The position numbers and the translations under genes were made by a program. DNA of 64,000 nt from assembly GCF_016907085.1 (NCBI RefSeq), contig NZ_JAFBBJ010000001.1, positions 1,736,001 to 1,800,000 on the forward strand. Direction: 5' to 3'. Shown piece after piece: positions 46,442 to 57,967 of this stretch; position 1 is the stretch's first letter, and every line of letters starts with the position of its first letter. Source of the DNA: Clavibacter michiganensis (lineage in GTDB: Bacteria > Actinomycetota > Actinomycetes > Actinomycetales > Microbacteriaceae). The notes under the pieces are model-generated. The model made no database searches. It saw nothing but the letters and a program-made list of their open reading frames with translations, and was not told the origin of the DNA.

Positions 46442-47512
46442 CTACCGTCCCACCGCCGCCGCCCGCTCCTCCACGAGCCGCACCGCGAGATCCGGATGGT
46501 CGGCGAAGACGCCGTCGACCCCCGCGTCCAGCAGCCGACCCCAGTGGGTGGGGTAGTCGCCGTGCGCCGACTTCGGGCCGGGGCCGCGGAGGGGCCGGGG
46601 CAGGAACGCGTTCTCGGGACGGAGCGTCCAGGTGAAGACCGAGAGGCCCGCGTCGTGCGCGCGCCGGACCAGGTCGGAGACGGGAGCCGCCTCGCCAGCG
46701 GCACCGGACCCGGCGCCGAAGCCCGCGGCCGGGCAGATGCGCTCGAGGCCCACGCTGATGCCGTCCACCTCGGCGGCGAGCGCCGCGAGCCCCGAGTCGG
46801 TCAGCTGCTCGTCGAACGTGACCGCGGAGTCGCCGTGACGCGCGACCTCGTCGATGGCAGCGCCGCGCCCCTCGAGGAGGTAGACCAGGCGCGCCGCGAT
46901 GCCGCGAGCCCGGACGCCGAGGAGCGCGGTCCGCTCGAAGGACTCGATCGTGAGGCGCGAGGCGTCGTCCGCCCAGCCGTGCTCGCGGAGGTCGCGGGCG
47001 AGCAGCTCGTCGAGCGGCATGCCGAGCGCGGCGAAGTGCGTCGCGTGCTTGATCTCCGCGACCATGCCGAGCGGGCGACCGTGGCGGGCCGACTCCTGGT
47101 CGATGATCCGCAGCAGGTCGGGCAGAGAGAGCACGGTCTCCTGGTCGTCGTGGGTCGCGCTGTCGGGCCGGGCCGCGGGGATCCGCTCCCGGCAGCGCAG
47201 CGTGCGGATCTCGGCCCACGTCATGTCCTCGGTGAACCAGCCCGTGCGCTCGACGCCGTCGACGACGCGCGTGGTGCGGCGGTCGGCGAACTCGGGCCGG
47301 TCGGCCACGTCGGTCGTGCCGGACAGCTCGTTCTCGTGCCGGATGACGAGCACCCCGTCGGACGAGGCGACGAGGTCGGGTTCGACGGCGTCCGCGCCCT
47401 GCGCGAAGCCGAGCCGCACGGCGGCGGCGGAGTGCTCGGGGCGGTAGCCGCTGGCTCCGCGATGGGCGATGACGAGGGGGCGAGGGCGAGGGGCGAGATC
47501 CACGCCGCGCAC
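46442..47512 (-). CDS. Glycerophosphodiester phosphodiesterase
   Basis: Splits glycerophosphodiesters from lipids into sn-glycerol-3-phosphate and an alcohol. 356 residues of the GDPD TIM-barrel: VIAHRGASGYRPEHSAAA (catalytic His and Arg), AVEPDLVASSDGVLVIRHENEL (Glu, Asp and second His), MVAEIKH (Glu). No signal peptide, so probably cytoplasmic. Two GTG starts exist: 47512 and 47503. TAGCGT lies 7 nt before the second, which makes 47503 a serious alternative. Confidence 0.93.
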   Translation of the reverse strand: MRGVDLAPRPRPLVIAHRGASGYRPEHSAAAVRLGFAQGADAVEPDLVASSDGVLVIRHENELSGTTDVADRPEFADRRTTRVVDGVERTGWFTEDMTWAEIRTLRCRERIPAARPDSATHDDQETVLSLPDLLRIIDQESARHGRPLGMVAEIKHATHFAALGMPLDELLARDLREHGWADDASRLTIESFERTALLGVRARGIAARLVYLLEGRGAAIDEVARHGDSAVTFDEQLTDSGLAALAAEVDGISVGLERICPAAGFGAGSGAAGEAAPVSDLVRRAHDAGLSVFTWTLRPENAFLPRPLRGPGPKSAHGDYPTHWGRLLDAGVDGVFADHPDLAVRLVEERAAAVGR

Positions 47513-47644
47513 GCTACAGGCGCCGGGTGGACGGCGAGCGCGTACTCATCTGAGGCAATACACGGCTCGCGCCTGTGGTCTCCCAGCCTGGCCAGCTAAA
47601 TTGGTCGTCAATCACGTTCAACCACCATTGAGAGTAGAAGGACC

Positions 47645-48448
47645 ATGGCCAACCCCACGTTCTCCAACAACCCGGTCTTCAACGGCCGGGGTGCGACGCC
47701 CACGAGGGATGTGACCCCGGAGAGCCTCGACGAGCTCTACAACCGCCCGTCGGCGACGCCGCTCGAGACGGACCGCATGTCCTTCGAGGACACGACCGTC
47801 AAGACGGTCAGCCTGCTCGCGATCGTCGTCGTCCTCGGCGCCGTCGCGTGGCTCTCGGGCCCGCTCGCCCTCCCCCTCGCGATGCTCGGCGCCATCGGCG
47901 GCCTCGTGCTCGGCCTCGTCAACTCCTTCAAGAAGGAGCCGTCCGTCCCGCTCATCGTCGCGTACGCGGCGTTCGAGGGGCTGCTGGTCGGCGGCATCAG
48001 CCGCGTGTTCGAGGGCATCGCCCCGGGCGTCGCGACCCAGGCTCTGCTCGGCACGGCCGCGGTCTTCGCCACCGTGCTGATCCTGTTCCGCAGCGGCAAG
48101 ATCCGCGCCTCCGCGAAGGCGACCAAGATCTTCATGATCGCGATCATCTCCTACGCGGCGTTCTCGCTCGTGAACTTCGCCCTCATCGCCTTCGGCGCCA
48201 TCCAGAGCCCCTGGGGCGTGCGCGGTATCGAGATCTTCGGCATCCCCCTCGGTGTCGTCTTCGGCCTGCTGGCCGTCGTGCTCGGTGCCTACTCCCTGGT
48301 CCTCGACTTCGACTTCATCCAGCGCGGCGTCCGCGCCGGCGCCCCCCGCAAGTACGGCTGGACCGCGGCCTTCGGCCTCGTGGTCACCATCGTGTGGCTG
48401 TACGTCGAGTTGCTCCGCCTCTTCGCGATCCTGCGCGGAAACAACTAG
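47645..48448 (+). CDS. Bax inhibitor-1/YccA-family membrane protein
   Basis: A 267-residue integral membrane protein with seven hydrophobic segments (about 52-260) after a polar N-terminus that includes SNNPVF, typical of the actinobacterial members. Helix-end motifs LLVGGISRVFEG and LDFDFIQRGV match the family, where paired Asp residues in the last helices control a pH-sensitive calcium leak in BsYetJ. Actual function in bacteria is unsettled. Good GAAGGA site before the ATG. Monocistronic with a strong terminator. Confidence 0.9.
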   Translation: MANPTFSNNPVFNGRGATPTRDVTPESLDELYNRPSATPLETDRMSFEDTTVKTVSLLAIVVVLGAVAWLSGPLALPLAMLGAIGGLVLGLVNSFKKEPSVPLIVAYAAFEGLLVGGISRVFEGIAPGVATQALLGTAAVFATVLILFRSGKIRASAKATKIFMIAIISYAAFSLVNFALIAFGAIQSPWGVRGIEIFGIPLGVVFGLLAVVLGAYSLVLDFDFIQRGVRAGAPRKYGWTAAFGLVVTIVWLYVELLRLFAILRGNN

Positions 48449-48490
48449 CGCCACCGCCGGGCCGCGGCACAGCACCGCGGACCGGCAGCA

Positions 48491-48528
48491 CGACGAAGGC
48501 CGCTCCCCTCGGGGAGCGGCCTTCGTCG
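48491..48528. terminator. Two-way terminator between BI-1 gene and guaA
   Basis: An 18-bp perfect stem (CGACGAAGGCCGCTCCCC and complement) with a 2-nt gap, between two convergent stop codons. Confidence 0.85.
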
Positions 48529-48561
48529 TTCAGCACCGGCGTCAGGGCCGGCGCGGGAGGA

Positions 48562-50138
<1,577 letters not shown>

Positions 50139-50142
<4 letters not shown>

Positions 50143-50681
50143 GTGGTGGCCTCCGTGGTGGTGGTCGGGTCGATGGGTCGGGGATCCGCGTCGTCGCGGT
50201 CGTCGGCGGCGGGAGCCTTCCGGCGCGGCGCCTCGAGCTCCGCGATGGTCTCCCGCACCCGACGGGCGATGCGCGCCTCGACGATGAAGGAGAGGAACGG
50301 CACGACGCCGCCCGCGGCGATGAGGATGAACCGGGTGAACGACCAGCGCATCTTCTGCCAGAGCAGGAAGTCGCTGATGAGGTAGACCACGTAGATGTTG
50401 CCGTGGACGATCTGGATGAGGAGGCTCAGGTTCGTGCCGGTGAGCGTGTCCGCGGGCGACAGCGCGAGGAAGCCGGACGGCCCGTTCAGCTCGAGCTCGT
50501 AGCCGGCGCCGGCGAGGTACTGCAGCGATCCGTCGACGAACTGGAAGCCGGGCAGGTACTTGATGCCCATCTCCACGACGAGCAGGAGGAGGAACGCGCC
50601 GGTGATGAACGCCATGACGCGGTAGAAGCCGAGGACCCTCCGGATCTGCGGGACGTCGGAGCGCTTGAGTCCGTAGGCCAT
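50139..50681 (-). CDS. DUF3817 integral membrane protein
   Basis: A 180-residue protein with three or four hydrophobic segments (about 20-42, 83-105, 115-137) and a charged, Asp/Thr-rich tail (140-180). The middle [20 protein letters not shown] is the DUF3817 signature. Such genes often lie beside guaA and SURF1 in Microbacteriaceae and other actinobacteria, but the role is unknown. A TAGGAT box lies exactly 6 nt before the ATG, so a leaderless transcript may start here and include guaA. Confidence 0.88.
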
Positions 50682-50687
50682 GCGTGG

Positions 50688-50693
50688 ATCCTA
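50688..50693 (-). promoter_or_regulatory. Putative -10 box of the DUF3817-guaA transcript
   Basis: TAGGAT is 6 nt before the ATG at 50681 and begins with the TAG stop codon of the SURF1 gene. The same overlap of stop codon and -10 occurs at purN. Confidence 0.5.
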
Positions 50694-51686
50694 CCGGTCG
50701 GCGTCTGCGCGGCTCCCGCGCCGAGGAGCGTCGACGGAGGCGTCGCGGCCGCCCTCGGGGTGCGGGTCGTCGTCGTCCTCGTCGTCCTCGTCGTCCTCGT
50801 CCTCGCGGTAGCCGGGCTGCTCGCGGGTCCAGGTGTCGCGGACGGTGCGGTACCAGATGACGATCGCGAAGATCGCGAACACCGCCCACTCCGCCGCGTA
50901 GAAGATGTTGAGCCAGTTGAGCTGCACGGCCTCGCTCGGCGGCGGGGAGTCGATCGCCGTGAGGCCGGCGACGGGCGCCGACGCGACGATGAAGCCGTTG
51001 TAGACGTCGCCCACGTCGCCCGGCCAGAGGTTGACGAGCGCCGCCGTGCTGAGCCGGTTCATGCGCTGGGGGTCCTGGCCTTCGCCCGCGGGCTCGGGCT
51101 GCTCGCTCGGGAGGAAGCGGCCGACGATCTCCTGGACGCCCGTCGGGGCTCCGTCGCCTGCGTTCAGCTGCGCCGCGACGGCCGCCGCCTCGTCGTCGGT
51201 CGCGGTCCAGCCCAGCGCGACGGGCACGCTGGCGGGCAGGGCGTCGGGCGCCGGATCCGCGGAGCCGCCGTCGTCCGTGATGGACAGGTGGCCGACGACC
51301 CAGGCGCCGGTGCGGCCGGCGTTGAGGCGGTCGGAGACGACGACGAAGTCGCCGGGCACGAGGGAGCCGGACACGGTGACCATGTGCCCGGCGGACGTGT
51401 CGGTGACGTAGCCCTGCGGCTCGACTAGCGTGCCGAGGGGCAGCGCCGTCTCGGTGTCGCGCTCGATGACGACGCCCGACTCGACGGCGCGCGCGAGCTG
51501 CCACTGCCCGAGCGCGGCGAAGCCCGCCGCGATGACGAGCGCGAGCGCCAGCAGCGCGAGCGAGCGGGGGCGGCGGGCGACCTGGCCGATGGTGGGGCCG
51601 GCGGCGGGTCCGCCCGGGCCGGATCCCGCTGGCGCGGCGTCGGGACGCGGTGCGGCGTCGGTGCGGGGGTCGGGTGCGTGCGTCAT
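50691..51686 (-). CDS. SURF1-family cytochrome oxidase assembly protein
   Basis: A 331-residue membrane protein that helps assemble haem-copper (aa3) oxidase. Two helices flank a periplasm-facing domain: helix 1 about 41-60 (then [15 protein letters not shown], the LGxWQ..R motif) and helix 2 about 260-282 ([20 protein letters not shown]). Both cytosolic tails are disordered: the N-terminus is Pro/Ala/Gly-rich and the C-terminus is a long Asp/Glu run ([13 protein letters not shown]). Its ATG overlaps the antiporter stop by one base (TGATG). Confidence 0.9.
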   Translation of the reverse strand: MTHAPDPRTDAAPRPDAAPAGSGPGGPAAGPTIGQVARRPRSLALLALALVIAAGFAALGQWQLARAVESGVVIERDTETALPLGTLVEPQGYVTDTSAGHMVTVSGSLVPGDFVVVSDRLNAGRTGAWVVGHLSITDDGGSADPAPDALPASVPVALGWTATDDEAAAVAAQLNAGDGAPTGVQEIVGRFLPSEQPEPAGEGQDPQRMNRLSTAALVNLWPGDVGDVYNGFIVASAPVAGLTAIDSPPPSEAVQLNWLNIFYAAEWAVFAIFAIVIWYRTVRDTWTREQPGYREDEDDEDDEDDDDPHPEGGRDASVDAPRRGSRADADR

Positions 51687-53197
51687 CAGTAGTCGGGTTC
51701 CCGTTCGCGGGTGGGTGGGGTCCAGGTGTCGTGGTCGGACTGCTGGCCGGCCTGCTCGGCGCGGCGGTCGGGGGCGGGCCGTTTGCCCTCGGCGTCAGCG
51801 TCCTCGTCGGCTCCCCGCCGAGCGGTGACGGCGCCCTCGGCCTCGGGGCCGGTGCCCGGCGTCGTGCCGCGCACCGCGGTGCCCGGCCGCGGCGTCGCCG
51901 CCGCCAGGCCGTCGTCGAAGGCATCGGCGGGCGCCCGCTCACCGCGCTCGGCCGCCTCGAACAGGGCGAGCGCGCCGGCCCGCTCCGCGTCGCGCCCGGC
52001 CTTCTCGGCCGCGCGCTTCGTGGCGGAGCGGTACCTCGTGGGCAGCACGGCCGTGCCGATGCGCACCGAGTTCGCGGCGAGGAGCGGCCCCATGATCGCC
52101 ATCACCAGCACGTAGAGGCCCGCGAAGGGCTGGATCCGCTCGTCGAGCCCCGCCGACAGCGACAGGGTCGCGAGGATGAGCGCGAACTCGCCGCGGTTCT
52201 GCAGGATGAACGCCGTGTTGATGCCGGCCTGCGCGCCGTGCCCGTTGAGCCAGGCGACGAACTGCCCGGCGATGATGTTGAGCACGACCGTCATGAGCAC
52301 GGCGCCGAGCACCGGCACGACGACGGTGGGGAACTCCCCGGGATCCAGCGCCAGGCCGAAGTTGAGGAAGAAGAACGCGCCGAACACGTCGCGCAGGGGG
52401 ATGGCGATCTGCTCGATGCGGTTGCGCACGCGCGTGGCGCCGAGGACGAGCCCGATGAGGAACGCCCCGATCGCGTCGGTGACGCCGAGCACCTCGCCGA
52501 TGCCGCCGAAGAGGATCGCGAGGCCGAAGAACAGCACCGTGAACAGCTCGACGTCGCGCGTGCGCATGAACCGCGACAGGAACGCCCCGCCCTTGCGCGC
52601 CACCGTGAACATCACGACGAGGAAGGCGAACGACACCGCCAGCTGCCCCACCACCGCCCACGGCTCGGTCTGGCCGCTCAGCACGACGGACACGATGGCG
52701 AGGTAGACCGCGATGAAGATGTCCTCGACCACGGTGACGCCCAGGATCATGGGCGTCTCGTCGTTGGCCAGGCGGTTCAGCTCGATGAGCAGCTTCGTGA
52801 CGATGGCGCTCGAGGAGGTCGCCGTCATGCCCGCGATGATGAGCGCCTCGCGGGTGCCCCAGCCGAGCGCGAACCCGAACGCGAAACCGACGCCCATGTT
52901 GATGAGGACGTACGAGCCGCCCGAGATGATGAGCTTCCCGGCGTTGCCGAAGAACTCGTCCTGGTCGAACTCCAGGCCGAGGTTGAACAGCAGGAGGATC
53001 AGGCCGAAGACGGCGATGAGCTCGATGTCGCCCGACGCGAAGTCGAGGGGGAACCAGTCGACGCTCGGGCTCGCGAGGAGCCCGACGAGCATGTAGATGG
53101 GGATCGCGGGCAGGCCGATGCGCTTGCCGAGCTGACCGAACGCGTAGGCGAGGACGAACAGCAGGCCGAGGACGATGAGGTCGAGGCCGTGGTGCAC
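51686..53197 (-). CDS. CPA2-family K+/H+ antiporter, KhtU-like
   Basis: A 503-residue antiporter with about 12 helices (1-385). Family motifs include [21 protein letters not shown], the discontinuous-helix region [26 protein letters not shown] and [10 protein letters not shown]. The C-terminal 120 residues are polar and disordered, with no RCK domain; that part is supplied by the separate regulator just upstream, as in Bacillus KhtTU. The pair probably exports K+ in exchange for H+. The GTG start has GGAGGG upstream and lies 3 nt after the regulator stop. Confidence 0.9.
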   Translation of the reverse strand: MHHGLDLIVLGLLFVLAYAFGQLGKRIGLPAIPIYMLVGLLASPSVDWFPLDFASGDIELIAVFGLILLLFNLGLEFDQDEFFGNAGKLIISGGSYVLINMGVGFAFGFALGWGTREALIIAGMTATSSSAIVTKLLIELNRLANDETPMILGVTVVEDIFIAVYLAIVSVVLSGQTEPWAVVGQLAVSFAFLVVMFTVARKGGAFLSRFMRTRDVELFTVLFFGLAILFGGIGEVLGVTDAIGAFLIGLVLGATRVRNRIEQIAIPLRDVFGAFFFLNFGLALDPGEFPTVVVPVLGAVLMTVVLNIIAGQFVAWLNGHGAQAGINTAFILQNRGEFALILATLSLSAGLDERIQPFAGLYVLVMAIMGPLLAANSVRIGTAVLPTRYRSATKRAAEKAGRDAERAGALALFEAAERGERAPADAFDDGLAAATPRPGTAVRGTTPGTGPEAEGAVTARRGADEDADAEGKRPAPDRRAEQAGQQSDHDTWTPPTREREPDY

Positions 53198-53200
53198 CCG

Positions 53201-53734
53201 CTACCCTCCGTCCGGCGCGGAGCCGGGCGCGGGGCGGTGCGGGAACTCGCCCGTCCGGTAGAACGCGAAGGCCTTGGCGACCTTCTCGGGGGATCCGGCG
53301 ACGACGAGCGTGTCGCCCGGGTAGACCGTGAAGTCGTCGGACGGCGCGGGGTTGGCGGACTCGCCGCGCACGACCGCGACGACCGTGAGCCCGACGACGC
53401 CGCGCGACGCGAGGTTGCCGAGGGCCTGGCCGGCGATGTGGTCGTCGTAGTCGACCGTGAACCAGTCGATGCTGAGGCCGGGGATCTGGTCGAGCTTGTC
53501 GAGCGACTCCGTGATGCGCGTGCCGCCGAGCAGCTCCGCGAGCGTGTGCGCCTCGTCCTCGCTGAGGCGGAGCGACACCTTCTGCGTGTCCGGCCCGTCC
53601 TGCTCCTCGGAGAAGGTGATCAGGTCGCTGTGGCCGGAGCGGTGGGCGATGACGCCGACCTTGCCCCCGTCGTCGGTGATGAAGGTGTGCAGCACGCCGA
53701 CACCCGGCAGCTTGACGCGACGGACCTCCGCCAT
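53201..53734 (-). CDS. Antiporter regulatory subunit with RCK_C domain, KhtT-like
   Basis: A 177-residue cytoplasmic protein. The N-terminal half (VRRVKLPGVGVLHTFITDDGGKVGVIAHRSG) is the KhtT N-terminal domain; the C-terminal half (about 75-165, with VVAVVRG, DDFTVYPGDTLVVAGSPEKV) is RCK_C/TrkA-C. In Bacillus KhtT and related proteins RCK_C can bind nucleotides such as c-di-AMP and gate the antiporter. First gene of a row of five tightly packed genes ending at guaA. There is a reasonable GGGAGG site before its ATG. Confidence 0.9.
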   Translation of the reverse strand: MAEVRRVKLPGVGVLHTFITDDGGKVGVIAHRSGHSDLITFSEEQDGPDTQKVSLRLSEDEAHTLAELLGGTRITESLDKLDQIPGLSIDWFTVDYDDHIAGQALGNLASRGVVGLTVVAVVRGESANPAPSDDFTVYPGDTLVVAGSPEKVAKAFAFYRTGEFPHRPAPGSAPDGG

Positions 53735-53836
53735 GCGCGCACCTCCCTCTTCCTGTCATTCACAACGCGGGCCGCGCCCCGCATGTTCCCGGACCGCTCG
53801 GCGCGGGACGGGCCCGGCCGGGCGGCCGTGCGCGGA

Positions 53837-54955
53837 CTACTTGCCGTACGGCGCGACGACGACCTCGACGCGCTGGAACTCCTTGAGGTCGGAGTAGCCG
53901 GTGGTGGCCATGGCGCGGCGCAGCGCGCCGACCAGGTTGGCGCTGCCGTCGGCCGTGGTGGACGGGCCGTAGAGGATCTGCTCGAGCGGCGCCACCTGGT
54001 CGACGCGCACGCGGTGGCCGCGGGGCAGCTCGGAGTGGTGCGCCTCGGCACCCCAGTGGAAGCCCTGCCCGGGCGCGTCCGTGGCGCGGGCGAGCGTGGA
54101 TCCGAGCATGACCGCGTCGGCGCCGACCGCGATGGCCTTGACGATGTCGCCCGAGCTGCCGAGGCCGCCGTCGGCGATGACGTGCACGTAGCGGCCGCCG
54201 GACTCGTCCATGTAGTCGCGGCGGGCGCCGGCGACGTCGGAGAGCGCGGTGGCCATGGGCGCGTGGATCCCGAGGGTCGAGCGCGTCGTGGACGCCGCTC
54301 CCCCGCCGAACCCGACGAGCACGCCCGCGGCGCCCGTGCGCATGAGGTGCAGGGCGGCCGTGTAGGTGGCCGCGCCGCCGACGATGACGGGGACGTCGAG
54401 CTCGTAGATGAACTTCTTGAGGTTGAGGGGGGCCGCGCCCTTGGAGACGTGCTCCGCCGAGACGGTGGTGCCGCGGATCACGAAGAGGTCGACGCCGGCC
54501 GCGACGACGGTCTCGTAGTGGTCCGCGGTGCGCTGGGGCGAGAGGGCCGCGGCGACGACCACGCCGGCCGCGCGGATCTCCGCGATGCGCGCCGTGATGA
54601 GCTCCGGCTTGATCGGCTCCGCGTAGATCTGCTGCATGCGCGCGGTGGCCGACTCGGGCGGCAGCGAGCGGATCTCCTCGAGCAGGCGCTCGGGGTGCTC
54701 GTACCGGGTCCAGAGGCCCTCGAGGTCGAGGACGCCGAGGCCGCCGAAGCGGCCCATCGCGATGGCCGTCGCCGGGGAGACGACGGAGTCCATGGGCGCC
54801 GCGAGGAACGGGATCTCGAACTGGTAGGCGTCGATGGACCAGGAGACCGACACGTCCTGCGGGTCGCGCGTGCGACGGGACGGGACGATGGCGATGTCGT
54901 CGAACGCGTACACACGGCGGGCCCGCTTGGCGCGGCCGATCTCTACATCACTCAC
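53837..54955 (-). CDS. guaB3: GuaB3-family IMP dehydrogenase-related protein
   Basis: About 372 residues of the (beta/alpha)8 IMPDH/GMPR family without CBS domains. It shows DDIAIVPSRRTRDPQDVS, FLAAPMDSVVSP, GRYVHVIADGGLGSSGDIVKA and GADAVMLGS. At the place of the catalytic loop (GxGSICTT in GuaB) the sequence reads IRGTTVSAEHVS and has no Cys, so IMPDH chemistry is doubtful. Some GuaB3 proteins have been reported as GMP reductases. Two GTGs are possible; 54955 lies 6 nt after a TAGGCT box and gives the common start SDVEIGRAKRARR, so it is preferred to 54961. A true GuaB is encoded nearby at 56228. Confidence 0.9.
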   Translation of the reverse strand: MSDVEIGRAKRARRVYAFDDIAIVPSRRTRDPQDVSVSWSIDAYQFEIPFLAAPMDSVVSPATAIAMGRFGGLGVLDLEGLWTRYEHPERLLEEIRSLPPESATARMQQIYAEPIKPELITARIAEIRAAGVVVAAALSPQRTADHYETVVAAGVDLFVIRGTTVSAEHVSKGAAPLNLKKFIYELDVPVIVGGAATYTAALHLMRTGAAGVLVGFGGGAASTTRSTLGIHAPMATALSDVAGARRDYMDESGGRYVHVIADGGLGSSGDIVKAIAVGADAVMLGSTLARATDAPGQGFHWGAEAHHSELPRGHRVRVDQVAPLEQILYGPSTTADGSANLVGALRRAMATTGYSDLKEFQRVEVVVAPYGK

Positions 54956-56060
54956 CCGCACAGCCTAGCGGCGGGCTCCTGCGCGACCGGCCGTCGCCCG
55001 GATCCGGGAGCGCCCCCGGGCGGGCATGCGCCGCGCGCCGCACGGGCTCGAGGCCCGCGTGCAGCAGGAGCGCGCGCAGCCGCCCCGCGCCCAGCACGTC
55101 CCCCTCCCCCGCGACCAGCACGCGCCAGCGGCCACCCTCCCGCTGATCCACGCTCCGGGTGTCGGCATCGGTGGCGGGCGCGACTCGACCAGCTGGCACC
55201 GTCCCGGCGATCCGCAGCCCCACCCGCTCGGCCGTCCAGGCCAGCGCGAGCCGCCCATGGCCGACGACCGCCGCTCCCACGGCGGGCGGCGCGAGCCCGA
55301 CCTCGTGGGCGACGCCGCGTGCCACGGACTCCAGCGGGCAGGAGGCGGCGCCGTCCGCCGCCCGCACGAGGAGCTCTGCCCGTCTGCTCCAGGGGCCCGG
55401 ACCGCGGATCCCCCGCTCCCGCTCGAGGTCGGCGCGCGCGACGGGCGACGCACGCGCGGGCGCGAGCGCGTGGTCGAGCGCGACCAACCCGTGCGCGAAC
55501 CACCCGGGCCCCCGCGGCGCGGCACCCCGCACCGCCGCCATGGCCGCCTCGTGGGAGGCGGCGAGCGCCGTCGCCGCGAGCCCCGGCATCCGCACGCCGT
55601 CCGCCGCGAGCACGAGACGCGATCTCCCCTGCGCGGGATCGCGGAGGACGCGGGTGCCCGCGGGGCGGCCCGACGGGAGCCCCGGCACGTCGAGCAGCGT
55701 CACGAGCGCGGGCCACGGCGCGAGCCGCGGCAGCCCGTGCACGGCGGCGGCCGACGGCCCGCCCAGCACGATCGGTTCCGACGAGACGCGGGCGAGCGCC
55801 CGGATCCGCAGCAGGTGCCGCTCGCGCGCCGACACCACCTCCCACTCCGCCCGCCGTGCGTGCACCCCGGCCCGCAGCCGGACGAGCTCGCCGCGCGCCT
55901 CCGCCCGGGCGACGACGGCGGCGTCGGCCCGCTCCTCCTCGGCGACAGGACGCGCGGCGGACGGGCGCGAGGCCCCCGACAGGATCAGCGCCACCCCGGG
56001 CGGCCCGAGCGACGCCGTCTCGAGCGGATGGTCGACGTGGCGCGGAGGGGTCGGTGTCAT
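54948..56060 (-). CDS. Unknown protein with AbiEi-like N-terminus and decayed DUF559-like C-terminus
   Basis: About 370 residues, very Ala/Arg-rich. Residues about 35-140 (RGELVRLRAGVHARRAEW, PIVLGGPSAAAVHGLP) resemble the winged-helix antitoxin-like region found before DUF559 nuclease domains in actinobacteria. The C-terminal part (PLESVARGVAHEVGL, LALAWTAERVGLRIAG) keeps the fold pattern of the Vsr/DUF559 endonuclease, but the acidic catalytic residues (Glu-x-Asp-Gly in the family) are gone. The ATG at 56060 has no good Shine-Dalgarno, so the start is uncertain. The end overlaps the guaB3 start by 8 bp. Probably not an active nuclease. Confidence 0.6.
   Translation of the reverse strand: MTPTPPRHVDHPLETASLGPPGVALILSGASRPSAARPVAEEERADAAVVARAEARGELVRLRAGVHARRAEWEVVSARERHLLRIRALARVSSEPIVLGGPSAAAVHGLPRLAPWPALVTLLDVPGLPSGRPAGTRVLRDPAQGRSRLVLAADGVRMPGLAATALAASHEAAMAAVRGAAPRGPGWFAHGLVALDHALAPARASPVARADLERERGIRGPGPWSRRAELLVRAADGAASCPLESVARGVAHEVGLAPPAVGAAVVGHGRLALAWTAERVGLRIAGTVPAGRVAPATDADTRSVDQREGGRWRVLVAGEGDVLGAGRLRALLLHAGLEPVRRAAHARPGALPDPGDGRSRRSPPLGCAGE
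54962..54967 (-). promoter_or_regulatory. Putative leaderless promoter -10 box of guaB3
   Basis: TAGGCT lies 6 nt before the GTG at 54955, inside the 3' end of the preceding gene. TAGGCTGTGCGGGTG is identical to the purN start region. Confidence 0.5.
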
Positions 56061-56160
56061 GCGGGCAGTGTCGCGGTCGACGAGCGCCGTCCCCGCGCGT
56101 GGGAGCGACCCGCCGGAAGCGCGGACGGACCCGGGCCCTGTGAGGGAGCGCCCGCACGCG

Positions 56161-56218
56161 CGAGGGGCCGGCGCGCACGGCACCGGCCCCTCGTCACCAC
56201 CGCGCGGATTCCGCGCGG
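56161..56218 (-). terminator. Tandem terminator hairpins after guaB
   Basis: Two hairpins 10-65 bp past the guaB stop: CCGCGCGG-ATT-CCGCGCGG at 56200-56218 and CGAGGGGCCGG paired with CCGGCCCCTCG (inner loop 11 nt) at 56161-56193. Confidence 0.7.
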
Positions 56219-56227
56219 CTCACCGCA

Positions 56228-57793
<1,566 letters not shown>

Positions 57794-57967
57794 TCAATGT
57801 TAACGGGACGCGCCGACCGGCATTCCCGGCATATCACGCCTCCACGCCGTACGCGCCCGAAACATCCAGGACATAATCAGCACGTACTGTCAACCAACGT
57901 CGTCCTGACGGTAGTCGCGGTGCTTGTGCGGACTTACCCCTCGCACGGCTCCCCCTATGGAGGTCTA

